A stretch of DNA of 64,000 nt, from the NCBI GenBank assembly GCA_031841125.1, contig CM063108.1, forward strand, positions 41,844,268 to 41,908,267. The letters are read 5' to 3'. Below the pieces are notes generated by a model. That model had not been told where the DNA came from and made no database searches. It was given only the letters and a program-made list of their open reading frames with translations. Made by a program: the position numbers and the translations under genes. Source of the stretch: Acanthococcus lagerstroemiae (Eukaryota; Arthropoda; Insecta; Hemiptera; Eriococcidae). This document shows, in pieces, positions 1-9,700 of the stretch (position 1 is its first letter; every line of letters starts with the position of its first letter).

Positions 1-687
1 GCACTACACTCTGATTATTTAGGTATAACATTGTGTTCTTATTTTGCTACTCGTTCCTAAATACTGTCAATATAAGCCCATGGGCTTTGATTTTGAGTAA
101 GCATCTCTCTACCTCTCCCCCCCCTCTCTCTAGGTGCCGTATCCGATGCCGGATTTCGGTGGTCGCGGTTTCTGACGTGCGACTCTCCCGGGCAGGTTAT
201 TCAGGGTAGTTTTCCGTTGTTTTTTCTACGGTTTTTGTTGCTTTCGAATTTTTCTTCTCTGTGCTGAAGTGTGTGTGGCTGCAGTTCGCTTACTAGCGAC
301 TGTTTCACGACGTTGAGTAACACGACAGTATCAATCTTTTAGAATGAGGAACAATATTTGTGTCATCGAGGATTTTTCTTCCGGTTTCTCTTTAGCCATT
401 TAGTCGGCATTTGGATATCAGTCGGCAAAATACGAGTTTTTCTTTTCTTTCGCTTGCCCAAATATTTTTTGTCAAGTTGGCATATTGCGAAACTTATTGT
501 TATCGTATCTCTCCCACCAGCGCCGTCCGAATTCCCGGATTCGCGAAGCTTCTCAGTCTAAATCTTGTCCATGTATCAGTTTTTTTTAGAAATATCATAA
601 TATTCACATGAAACAGTAAGTCTTCAAGGTTGCTGAATTTATTTTTAGGGTCACTTTAATACCCAGTTCAAAACTGTGGCATCAAGA
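1..687. other. Unassigned sequence left of the LTR element
   Basis: I see no coding region or recognisable repeat here. There is a short pyrimidine run near 105-132 and T-rich stretches. A phrase of the type 'GTCGGCA...ATCAGTCGGCAAAA' at about 402-430 recurs in looser form near 16345-16360 and 21353-21510, so part of it may be an old dispersed repeat. Confidence 0.4.
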
Positions 688-1046
688 TGTAGCGATACTC
701 GCTTATAAAGTTTGTTACAGTTGCAGATATAAGACGTTACGTAATATCGTGTATTTACCGCTTTTTATGACTGGAATAATACTAGCTACTAACTGTACTA
801 GTGTAGTTCTTTATTGCGGTTTTTTTACGGAGTCTACGGACCCATACTCCTCCGCTCTCGCTGCGCCTCGTTTCGGCTGAGCAATCGCTGTGAACGTTAG
901 GGGCCGGCGCGCTGTGAACTGGTTGGTGGTTGCGGTGACAACTCGCTGAAGTATGCTTCCCAACCGATCGGTGGTACTGAGCGGGGGATTGGGGTCGCTC
1001 AAGGGGACTATCCCCCGAAGTGGTCGACCGTATCCACGGTCCCACA
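688..1046 (+). repeat. 5' LTR of a CsRn1-like LTR retrotransposon
   Basis: The segment begins TGTAGCGATACTCGC and ends CCCACA, the TG...CA form expected of LTRs. It is matched over almost its whole length by 2441-2765, with shared phrases such as 'CTTATAAAGTTTGTTA', 'GACTGGAATAATACT' and 'GGGGCCGGCGCGCTGTGAAC'. It differs by a few small indels, the largest near 950-1000. Directly after it comes a primer-binding-site-like sequence. Neighbouring short reading frames on either strand here are incidental. Confidence 0.85.
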
Positions 1047-1048
1047 AG

Positions 1049-1061
1049 TGGTGACCTCGAC
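1049..1061 (+). promoter_or_regulatory. Primer binding site resembling the tRNA-Trp 3' end complement
   Basis: TGGTGACCTCGAC lies two bases after the LTR end. CsRn1-clade elements of insects are known to prime with tRNA-Trp, whose 3' end complement begins TGGTGACCCCGAC, so 12 of 13 bases agree. Two further PBS-like copies follow in tandem at about 1079 (TGGTAACCTCGACG) and 1112 (TGGTGACATCGACG), each about 32 bases apart. That is unusual. Only the first is in the normal position. Confidence 0.65.
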
Positions 1062-1596
1062 TCACTGACGGTCTCAACTGGTAACCTCGACGTTGAACAC
1101 GCACCCACAGCTGGTGACATCGACGCTGAACACGGACCCACACCTCGACAGCAGGATCATATAGGATCAGTAACCGAGGCCAGCATCACTGTGGTCCAGT
1201 CCAGATGCTACCACGATCACCCCCCCCCCCTCCCAAGGAGAGAAACACCGACTCCAAGCGGAACCTGCAGCAGCACAAGGGTAATATCGGCAATCAGCGG
1301 CCCCCACGAGATGATAAAGTCGCGGAAGGCATTATCCGCGAACGTTTTTGGGCCAGTTACCTAAATCTACGGCCGAGACATTGTCTGTAAATGAGACAAC
1401 AGATGTACCCTTACTCAGTATCGCAGCAGATAAGATTCACTGAATACAAGCAGCCGGAGGAGCTCGCCGGCCTACACCGATTACCAACGGAACACCCAAT
1501 CAGCGCGAAGATGCGCAGTTAGCGCTGTGCACACCCACAGATGTATCTAATACCGCCATAGATGGCGCATCGTATCGGGGGGGGGGGGGGGTGCGG

Positions 1597-1974
1597 TCAA
1601 AATTTGGAGTCACTCGCCTTTTCATCGCATAACCCGTCGCTACAGCACATCCGGTCCTGGAACCAGTGCTAAACTTGCGACAGAGCGGTACACACGGCCA
1701 GGTTTAAAGGCCGGTCGCCGCGAGTGGGCGCGCTTCTGCACACTATGCCAGCGCGCAAAAGTCAATTTGGAGCCACTCGCCTTCTTTTCGCATAAAACCG
1801 TCGCCACAGCACACATGACCGCGAACTGCTAGCCATTTTTGCAGCAGGCCACAGACTATAAGACTCCGGTCCTAGAACAAGAGCTAAACTTGCGACAGAG
1901 CGATACATACGGCCAGGTTGAAAGGCCGACCATCGCGAATGGACGCGCTTCTGCACGTTATGCCAGCGCGCCAA
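1597..1974 (+). repeat. Tandem duplication within the pol remnant
   Basis: Unit one (about 1597-1757) and unit two (about 1761-1974) share 'GGAG(T/C)CACTCGCCTT', 'GCTAAACTTGCGACAGAGCG' and 'GCGCGCTTCTGCAC'. Unit two is longer by roughly 45 bases that carry the HDRELLAIF-like codons. A run of 13 G bases sits just upstream (about 1578-1591). Confidence 0.7.
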
Positions 1975-2440
1975 ACTCGGGCGCCATACCCGAACATCAT
2001 TGAGTGAGTTTCAAGCAACATTTACCCACTCACACACAGTCATAGTAAGATGGTCGTCACCATCAAGAAGCATGACATACGTCATCACGATGATAGACCG
2101 CGTACCTGCTATATTCATTCTGCCAGACCCGCCACCGGTGGTCGTGGCACAGCGCCACTCGTTACTGCCATCACGTGGGCAACCACCGCGGTGCGTACGT
2201 TTTCAAGGGAGATGTACCCGATGAACCAGTGGTCACGTTCTCGGGACACCATACCCTGACTCTGGAAGAGAATAACCAAGAAGCAGCATAGTGTCTATTC
2301 TTGTATGTAAATAATTTATAAATATGTACGTATCATGTAGATAAAATGTATTTACTGTAACCCCCTTCAACATAAGTTTGCGTAGTAATCGTTCGCAGCT
2401 TTTTGACTTGTGTCGTGTTTCACACTGGGGGGAGGGAGTG

Positions 2441-2765
2441 TGTGGCGATACTCGCTTATAAAGTTTGTTAAAGTTGCAAGTATAAGACGTTACGTAATAT
2501 TGTGTATTGGCCGCTTCTTTTGACTGGAATAATACTGGTTACTAACTGTACTGGTGTAGTTCTTTACTGCGGTTTTTGGTGGAGTCTACCGACCCTTACT
2601 CCTCCGCTCTGCACTCCGTTTCAGCTGAGCAATCGCTGTGAACATTAGGGGCCGGCGCGCTGTGAACCGGTTGGTGGCTGCGGCGACAACTCGCTTGAGC
2701 GGGGAACATGGGTCGCTCAAGGGGACTAGCCCCCCAAAGTGGTCGACCGTACCCACAGTCCCACA
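2441..2765 (+). repeat. 3' LTR of the CsRn1-like element, followed by PBS-like sequence
   Basis: It begins TGTGTGGCGATACTCGC directly after the polypurine tract and ends CCCACA. It aligns with 688-1046 apart from a roughly 30-base deletion and scattered substitutions. The next bases (2768-2780) repeat the PBS form TGGTGACCTCGAC, which normally follows only a 5' LTR. Confidence 0.85.
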
Positions 2766-2800
2766 AGTGGTGACCTCGACTCACTGATGGTCCCACACAG

Positions 2801-3929
2801 GAGAAGGGAAAGAAAGAAACTTTTAAGAAATACGATATGCATATTAAAAATGATTGTTTTCAATGTCGCTGATTTATCTTTGCTATCCGTACCCTAAGTT
2901 GAAATTAGTGACCCCGGAGTAGGGACAAGATAACATTTTTGAGAAATATATCATTCATATAAGACATTGCAGGTCACTAAAATCATTGATAACATCAATT
3001 TGACGTGAAGTCAAAGTCGTCTGATGGATAGGCTTCAGTCTTAAATTCGATCTTTATACGGGACATTCTCGCAGGAAATTCCAAATTAGTGTTTCAAAAC
3101 TGCAATTTTGGCCAAATTTCAAATTGACTGCGAAATTTTGTCACTATTTTTTTCGAACTTGGTAAAATTTCCAGATGAATGAGATTGTTGTAAGCCGTAA
3201 CGCACATGAAATATAATTTCAGAATTTGAGTCATGTGAAGAAAAGAAAAAGATCGGAACAAAGATGAAACGGAGTAAAAAAACTATCTAGTATCTACGGT
3301 AGCAATACCTAATAATCAGCCAGAGAACGAAAATATACCTGCTGAAAATAAACGAAAAATTATCGTACGTGCATGAGTAAGAATAAAAATGCGGGTTATG
3401 TTTTTTCAAAAAGATGAAAATACTGCCACAAAAGTGGAAACCTCGTGATTAAGTCATGTGAGAATGATCAGAGGCACGTCCATCGAATCAAGTTCCTTTC
3501 GGGGGGAGGGAGGGAGGGCGTTCCAATTAGAAATTCAGTTCGGCTAGCAAAGAAACAAAAAAAAAATCCACGTCTTGAGAAAACTAAGTCGAAAAGAAAC
3601 CAAAAGTCTCGTGTATATCCTTTCTAAAATCTCTCAAGGTTCCTTTTTATGAACTTGTTGAATAGTTTCCATTTTTCCCTTTCATTTTTGGTACAGTGTA
3701 CCCTATACCCCTCCCTCACCCCACCAATCTCGACGCCACTGTAGTCTGGCAAACTCTTACTGATAACACACGTGAGCTGGTTCATTTTTCAAAGAGGAAA
3801 ACTGAATTTTATGATGATGTTACAACCATAGGATGGGCTTGAAAAATTAATAACTTTTTTTTTAATACTCTGCTTACCACGTTTTTTTATGGATGATTGG
3901 GGAGATGGAATAAGAAAACGTGATCTTCA
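2801..3929. other. Unassigned AT-rich sequence
   Basis: No supported gene. It contains a purine/G-rich block at 3500-3519 and a pyrimidine-rich block at 3709-3728 ending CCACTG. Together these recall the ends of hAT-type MITEs, but I found no matching target duplication. Confidence 0.3.
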
Positions 3930-4206
3930 GTGATGAACCTAGGTATCGCAAATTATTATTTAACGTAAATGCCAATAAAGCACGATACAGCCACAAAGAC
4001 TGCAACAGTGAATATGCAGCCTGAAATGCCGACAGAGGGAACAAAAATTTTAGTCACTCTGTGATCAACACTGTTTTCTTCCATTTGGCTTTATCCAATC
4101 GGAGAGCGGTTCTTCCAGTTGAACAACGACTATATAAAACAATGCAAAGCAAAATAAGGAGATTCAATAACAAGAAGTCGAAGGAAGACTATGTAATGTA
4201 CTGATG
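3930..4206 (+). pseudogene. Possible Tc1-like transposase remnant
   Basis: Translation of the plus strand with frame changes gives VIFSDEPRYR near 3921-3950. This resembles the 'lFSDESrf' block around the second catalytic aspartate of Tc1 transposases. Further on comes FFQLNND near 4110, compared with the usual FQQDND. A closing segment ending in Y-stop near 4200 recalls the short Tc1 C-terminus. The spacing between blocks is shorter than in an intact transposase and the frame is broken, so this would be a decayed, internally deleted copy. No inverted repeats were found. The call is tentative. Confidence 0.33.
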
Positions 4207-4210
4207 TTAA

Positions 4211-6410
4211 ATGGTTTAATTTAATATTTATATTTCATGAATATGAAAATTTTGCCTCCATGAATTAATTTTAGCGGCAACATATTAAGTTTTCTCGTTC
4301 AGATTCGTAAAAACAGTAATATACACGAAGTGTTGAAAATTTAAAAAAGTTTATTCATATGAAAACATTTTTTCGAACTTTTAAATAAAACTATTCTCTT
4401 ACAGCAGGTTGTAATAAAAAGAATTTTCTAACGCTTAATGAAAATGCAAGTACATTAATTCGAAATTTTCCATGAGAATGACCCATATCTTTTAGCACTA
4501 ACGTACTAAATTTTATGCTTTAACGACAAAGTGTGCGATTTTTTACCATACTGACCCATACTATACCATACGCCATACGCCACATCTCAGAAATAAAAAA
4601 TTGGCGCCCACGGAGAAGATAATTTCCATTCACAAACCTGTAAATGAAACGAAATCCCAAAGATGCACATAACCGTTATTTTCATTTATTCGGTGCCAAC
4701 AAGTTTGGCAAGTTTGCAAAAAAGTAAGTGCAACCTTGCAGCCGTTACACCAAGCACCTACATCCAACCGTAACAGTTTTCATCCCGCGTCGACGTCAGC
4801 TGAATCAAGGCAAAAATAATGAGCAAATATACCAAACTGAAATGAATAAAAAAAGTGACTAATAATACGAGTGCTATGACGCATAATTGATCGAAGAGTT
4901 ACATATAGGTCGCCTGCAACCTCAACTGGAAATTTCTTTTGGGTTAGGGCGCAAAGTCGAACTGTCATATGCCACCCGTTAAGGGTGGCGCATTATTATT
5001 CACGGCAAGGTGAGGGTTCGCGAACCTTGCGGTTATTCTGAATAACTTGCATGAGAACCTGAATGAGATATCTACTTTCAACGGACAACCGAATATTTAT
5101 AGACGAAATACTGAAAATCATTTTCTTCGCCACAACGCAAGAGAGACAATGTTTCGAATGAGAAGGATTATAAACTTGTGGAACATTTTCGTCTCACGGT
5201 TACAGGTAGATATAAGTAAAGTATACCTACAATTCGGGAGTCTATTTGACGATCGTCTGTCCCACATTAAACAACAAGACTCCGGCGAGAAGTGGACAAT
5301 GGCGCGAAATTCGAAGGTATTCAAACTTATTTCACCCCATTTTTATATTATCCCAGCCTGAGAATTAAGTTTCCGTTTTATTTCCTCGTCGACGAATTCT
5401 TCCTGTTCCTGTCGAAGGTACGAACATTTCACCTTTGTAAGTCAGTTTGAACATTCTACCTGTCGAACGAAATGCTGCGTTAGAGTGCTAAAAACTTAAA
5501 TAATCATGTTCAACTGCCTCCGTTTTTATTTTTTATTTTTCCAATGACGAGCAAACGCGTTGCGGGTGACAATTGAGGCTGCACGGCGAAGGAAAAGATG
5601 AAAATGGCTTAGCGTACTCCGGTTTTTATAGTGCTCTAGCGGTGTGAGAGCTGAGAGGTTTCCGCCGGATGATGAGAAGAGTACGGATCATAATTTTTAA
5701 AAGGGTGAAGTGGCAAGCTATCCTTGGATAATTTTCCGGATTCTGTTTCAAAAAAAGGGTTGCTCATTGGATAAGGCTGACCGTTCATAGTCCAATCCAT
5801 TTGCCGACACTCGATTGTTGAAAAAACAGAAACCAAAGCGGAGTTTACAGTTTCGTATCACTCTCAGCTCAGTTCCTTCAAAGGGGATGAGAAAGGGGTT
5901 ACGATTTTCATTTTAGGTATATTGGAAGATATGAACAAATTTTTTAGGCCTGGTCAATTGGAATACAATAAATGAAGAAATAAATTAACTGCTATTGGGA
6001 TTTTTATTTGTTCATTATTTTTTTTTTTTTTTTGGAAATAGTTGGAAATTTCCCCGCGAGTATTCATAAGAAAGCGATAATCTTTAACTCGTTTACCAGT
6101 TCTTTTCGACTTTATTATTATCATTATTATTACTATCAGTGTGGCAAATAATCCCGAACATTCGAGATAAGCGAAGAAAGATCGACACCTTTCGAGCAGG
6201 AGAATAGAAGTTCGATAACGAAAGCGATAAGGAGTTTCGCCGATAACGCCGGGATATATAAAGGTCGCTGGCCGTCACCGTATAGTCCAGTTTTATATGC
6301 GATAAACTGTGCGTTTTCAAAGCGATCTAGCTACTGTTTTCGTGCGTTTGTATTATTGCGACATTAAAAGTTCTTAGTACGCGTTTTCGTGCATTTTTTG
6401 GTGCGAATTA
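4211..6410. other. Unassigned sequence
   Basis: No gene supported. A 104-codon open frame at 5047-5361 on the plus strand has no family I recognise and no flanking gene structure. T-runs occur at 5520-5545 and 6017-6034. Confidence 0.35.
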
Positions 6411-6634
6411 CGTTACACTATTACTATCATCGAGCTTCGGAGCTACACTTTCGAGCTATGGGCTCGGAAAAGGTTGTTGTCTATATGTTGCAAAGGTATC
6501 CAGCAGCGGAAAGGTAGGTGAGGATGTTGTTTATGTGCTTTTGGGAGTTGGAGAGGGCCAAAATTCGACTATGGGGGACGTGGTGAGAGTTACAAAGGCA
6601 GGTGAGGAAGGGGCATGGGAAGAGGTGGTCCATT

Positions 6635-7684
6635 CAACAATCAATCAAGTCCATCGTCTTGTAAGTCTCATTAGTAAATCGTTGGAACGTAAGGAGTACT
6701 ACTGTGCAGCATTTCTTAACCCAACCAGGAGGTATTTGACCGAGTCTGGCCTCAAAGCCTTCTGTTCAAATTACACCAACACCTTCTAGAAGCTTTCTAT
6801 ACTCTTCTGAATTCTTACCACCATAACAACTGCAGTTACTGAATGGTATAATATCCAAGCTGAGGTTCCTCAAAGCAGTGTGTTGGGGCTCTTACTATAT
6901 CTCATTTACACGTATGATACCCCACAGAATCCTGGTACCACAACGGATACAGCCGTCCTGACTACTGATAGAAGTCAGTAGCTACCTCAAAATTGCAACG
7001 ATCACTTGATGCTATCTCCAATTGAACTCCTGACAGGAAAATTCGACTCAACCTTAATAAGTCAGTACAATAGGAGCAACCAGAAATTACCTCTGGAAGA
7101 GGCTGAACTAGAGAAAAGTGGGGGGGGGATTTTATAAGAAAAAGTAAAATGCCTGACTTGGTAATTTTTAGTATTAAAAAAAAATGCTCAGGGCTTTTTG
7201 GAGTCCTGATTGCGCCAAGGGTCAGTACATACCAACATTGCCTTACAAGAAACAGCATTCATTCTTGTTTTTCTAGAAGGACGAATAATTCCGCGGAATG
7301 ACTCAGAAAAGTACCTTGGAATGCATCGGGATAGTCGCCTAAATTGGAGAGTGCATGTGAAAATAAAATGTCTGCAAATGAAAAAAAAAAATAATAATAA
7401 AAAAAAAATAGGCTCTGCTCTCAACCTATTCGCCAAACGGCTGCTTTATTTAACGGTCGTTCAATCCCGTTCAATCCATGTGGGCATATGGGTGCCAGCA
7501 AGACCCAACATAGAACTCATTGAACAAGGGCAAAACATTGCGCTGAGCACAACCGTCCAAGCCTTACAAATATAAGAAAAATGCAAATATCCGGTTTAAC
7601 TTGGAAATACCTGGTGTCTCAGAAGTTATCGCCTACTATGCTCAGAAGTATGAAGTACGCCTGCACAAGCATCCTAAGAGCTTA
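6635..7684 (+). mobile_element. Jockey-like non-LTR fragment nested in the I-like element
   Basis: Plus-strand translation, with several frameshifts and stops, gives reverse transcriptase blocks in the correct order. These are SKSLERKEYYCAAFL near 6670 (the region ahead of FDRVW), VPQSSVLGLLLYLIYT near 6870-6910 (the VPQGSVLGPLLF block), then KYLGMHRDSRLNWRVHVKIK near 7310-7370 and a thumb/C-terminal part ending RLHKHP near 7665. The FADD active-site block is degraded. The junctions lie where the uninterrupted homologue at 27.39 kb reads GGTGGTCCACCGTGAG. Only a short TCCA is shared at both edges, so the target duplication is uncertain. Confidence 0.75.
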
Positions 7685-8006
7685 CCTCCACAGTGAGAGG
7701 GTCTTCATCTTCACAGTGTGGGCCTATGGGCAGTTGAGGGGATAAAGGTTAGTGAGAAGATACGTATGTGTGAGGCGTGTATGCCCAATCCTTAGGCGGG
7801 TGATGATAACTTTCTCGCAGTGGGAGGAACGTTGGGACGTTGACCAGGGGACAGGTGTAAGCTTGATTTATGCGAGCTTGTTGTGCCAAGAAGTTTGATG
7901 CCGCCACTCTTTGAACCATTTACGCAAAATGGTCCGGCGAATGGCGGACGTGGGATCTGTTGAGATAGGGAGGTGACGAGTGACATAATTATGGGAGCTG
8001 TGTAGC

Positions 8007-8528
8007 TTACGGTGCTGCTTGAACAATTGCCTCATTTCTTGGGATACCAATATGACTTGGGATCCAGATGAGTGAGATGCTCTTCGTGGTGAAGGAAATG
8101 AGATGGAGAATGAGAAGGATGCGTTGGACGAGAGCGTGCGTTGAAAGGCGACCAGAAATATATCTTAAGGAGGAAAGTGAATCTGAGAGGACCAGATAGT
8201 GGATGGGGATGGGTGGATTTTCGAGGGAGGAGATCGTGACTAGGCACTGTAGGATAGCATGGAGTTCGGCTGTGTAGATAGAAGCCGTGTTTTTTAGTCG
8301 GAAGGGGTGTAGTAGGCTATCTATGGAGTAAGCGTAAGCGGTGTATCGGTTGTACTTTGAATCATCAGTGAAGCATGAGAGACGATCAGGAAAGCGGTCC
8401 AGAATTTCTTGAAAATGTGTCCGGTAAGCTTGGGGGTGTAGATTTTTAAAAGAATTCTGTAAGTTCAAAAATGCATGGGGGAAGGTTCGATGTATGGATT
8501 GTTGGTAGTGAATTGTAGGAAAAGGCAC
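8007..8528 (-). pseudogene. RNase H domain fragment of the I-like retrotransposon
   Basis: An open frame of 173 codons reads through most of an RNase H domain, the activity that removes RNA from the RNA:DNA hybrid during retrotransposition. Visible catalytic-region blocks, in order, are CFTDDSK (first Asp; the second copy has CFTDGSK), IYTAELHAI (Glu), VLSDSLSSL (Asp) and WIPSHIGIPRNEAIVQA. In the last block the usual aspartate after NEA is valine here, while the homologue at 27.7 kb keeps it (NEAVDQA). This copy therefore lacks one metal-binding residue. Upstream on the same strand (8528-8725) in-frame stops interrupt the linker (MQLTARLLVTIAHNPNLPAY). Downstream the frame continues, shifted, into the KWFKEWRHQ block. 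Confidence 0.75.
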
Positions 8529-8725
8529 AGGACATGCAGTGTCCCTTTAACGTGTGAACGTAAGAGCAGTGAGGATTTAGGAACAGTGGGTGTAGTTTGA
8601 AGGGTTAAAGAGATACTCATAGGCAGGAAGATTAGGGTTGTGGGCTATCGTAACGAGAAGTCTGGCAGTGAGTTGCATTCGGTGGTAAGAGTGAGAGAGA
8701 AGGAATTCCAGCATCGGCATACATA

Positions 8726-8956
8726 CTATACTGCACCCACAATGTTGCAGGTTTGCCATTCGCTATTATTGTGTCCAAAAGGGTGTTCACTTTCACTTTG
8801 ATTGACTTTAAATTATCACATTCTGAAACTTCTTCAAGCGTCGGAGGAAAGGAAGAAGAAGATAATGTTGACGAGCCGAAGTCCGTGGATGAGGCAACAG
8901 ACTCATCTTCAGAAGAGGAAACAGAAACAGGAGAAGAAGATGAAGATGAACAGTAG
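8726..8956 (+). CDS. Possible last exon of a host gene, acidic C-terminal tail
   Basis: An open frame reads about 77 codons to a TAG at 8954-8956 with no ATG start, so it would have to be a partial exon. The last 45 residues are strikingly acidic and serine-rich (…SVDEATDSSSEEETETGEED…), unlike anything else in the window. An AATAAA polyadenylation signal lies at about 9016, 60 bases after the stop, as in a short 3' UTR. I see no convincing splice acceptor and no upstream exon. I do not recognise the protein. The frame starts exactly where the I-like element on the other strand ends, so it could also be a fragment trapped beside a transposon. Confidence 0.3.
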   Translation, partial: LYCTHNVAGLPFAIIVSKRVFTFTLIDFKLSHSETSSSVGGKEEEDNVDEPKSVDEATDSSSEEETETGEEDEDEQ

Positions 8957-9020
8957 TTCAATAACTATTTGCAGTATATGTCTCATTAGCTATACTTATA
9001 AGTTGAAAATACAAATAAAA

Positions 9021-9426
9021 TATGTGTTCCACTCAATAATATTTCAGAATTTCATACTATGCCTAAAAAGGGTTGTCTAAAGTAAAATTTAGCGGCAATC
9101 TAAGTCGGATTTTCCAACATTTCTTCCTCAAGTTTCATAACAGCATGAATACTGACAAAAAGTATACCTATAAGTAGAGGAAACTGAATTTCAAAAATTT
9201 GTTCTTTCTGGGAGGGACATTTCTCGCTTACTTTTAAGCCTAGAATAGCATGTGTATTAGTGCATTCGATAGCAAATTTCACGAGGAACAACTTCTATTT
9301 GAAACGTTTTTTTCAAAACGGCATACCCGTTGAGATATCTCGGAAAAATCAATTTAGGGGGCTAAAATCCAGCATAAAAAATTTAGCCATGAGAGTGGGA
9401 GCCGGAATTTTTAATATGTTATTCTT
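9021..9426. other. Unassigned AT-rich sequence
   Basis: No gene, repeat unit or RNA gene is supported here. Confidence 0.4.
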
Positions 9427-9436
9427 GAATGCATTC

Positions 9437-9690
9437 ATAGGCGCCGACTTAGCACTTTTCGGAGGGGCGGCGCCCCCCCTCCCAATATTTTCAACTCGAA
9501 AAAAGAAAAAGTACAAAAAATTGTACCATCAATGTTTAAATTCAACAAAAAATAAGAAAAAGAGAAAACGAATAAGAAAAAATCGATAATACCGGAATAT
9601 CAGACGCGTCTGAATAAAATAATCAAAGAAAAAACCGGGCTCCGACTGATTCTGCCCCCCCCCCAATATTTTCCATAAGTCAGCGCCTAT
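9437..9690. mobile_element. MITE with ATAGGCGC termini
   Basis: The 254-bp element starts ATAGGCGCCGACTTA and ends with the near-perfect inverted form TAAGTCAGCGCCTAT. On both sides lies GAATGCATTC (9427-9436 and 9691-9700). This is either a 10-bp target duplication or, because the word is itself palindromic, an extension of the inverted repeats. A C-run followed by CAATATTTTC is repeated in the same orientation near both ends (9474-9491 and 9656-9673). It has no coding capacity. Superfamily is undetermined: an 8-10 bp duplication would suit hAT or Mutator-like elements. Confidence 0.75.
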
Positions 9691-9700
9691 GAATGCATTC

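Larger units (their letters stand above)
688..2800 (+). mobile_element. Internally deleted CsRn1-like (Ty3/gypsy group) LTR retrotransposon
   Basis: Two LTRs (688-1046 and 2441-2765) flank only about 1.4 kb, far shorter than the several kilobases of gag-pol in a complete element. The internal part keeps a scrap of pol: codons near 1772-1850 read like the RNase H entry of this group (PLAFFSHK, then HSTHDRELLAIF around 1812-1848), with stops. That scrap is tandemly duplicated (see separate entry). A polypurine tract (GGGGGGAGGGAG) at 2427-2438 precedes the second LTR, as expected for plus-strand priming. After the second LTR the sequence continues into another PBS-like stretch (2768-2780), so this LTR once also served as, or recombined with, a 5' LTR. 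The CsRn1 assignment rests on the PBS and LTR form. I could not confirm a target duplication. No protease, reverse transcriptase or integrase frame remains, so it is non-autonomous. Confidence 0.75.
6420..8725 (-). mobile_element. I-like (RNase H-bearing) non-LTR retrotransposon 3' end, split by another insertion
   Basis: The minus strand encodes, from 8725 downwards, the linker and RNase H domain of a non-LTR polyprotein, then the C-terminal segment and 3' UTR. The element is interrupted between 6634 and 7685 by a jockey-like fragment in the opposite orientation. The 3' part (6420-6634) aligns with 27200-27395, and 7685-8460 aligns with 27395-28157, so the second copy shows the sequence before interruption. 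The 5' end is truncated near 8725, as is usual for LINEs. No poly(A) is visible at this copy's 3' end; the second copy has one. The RNase H plus downstream LTRLxIG.xxLTH-like block fits the I superfamily; the exact clade is uncertain. Confidence 0.75.

Noticed and set aside
3470..3741. Possible hAT MITE (CAGAGGCACG... to ...CGCCACTG)
   Set aside because: The ends are only loosely inverted and the flanking octamers do not match, so it was left unassigned.
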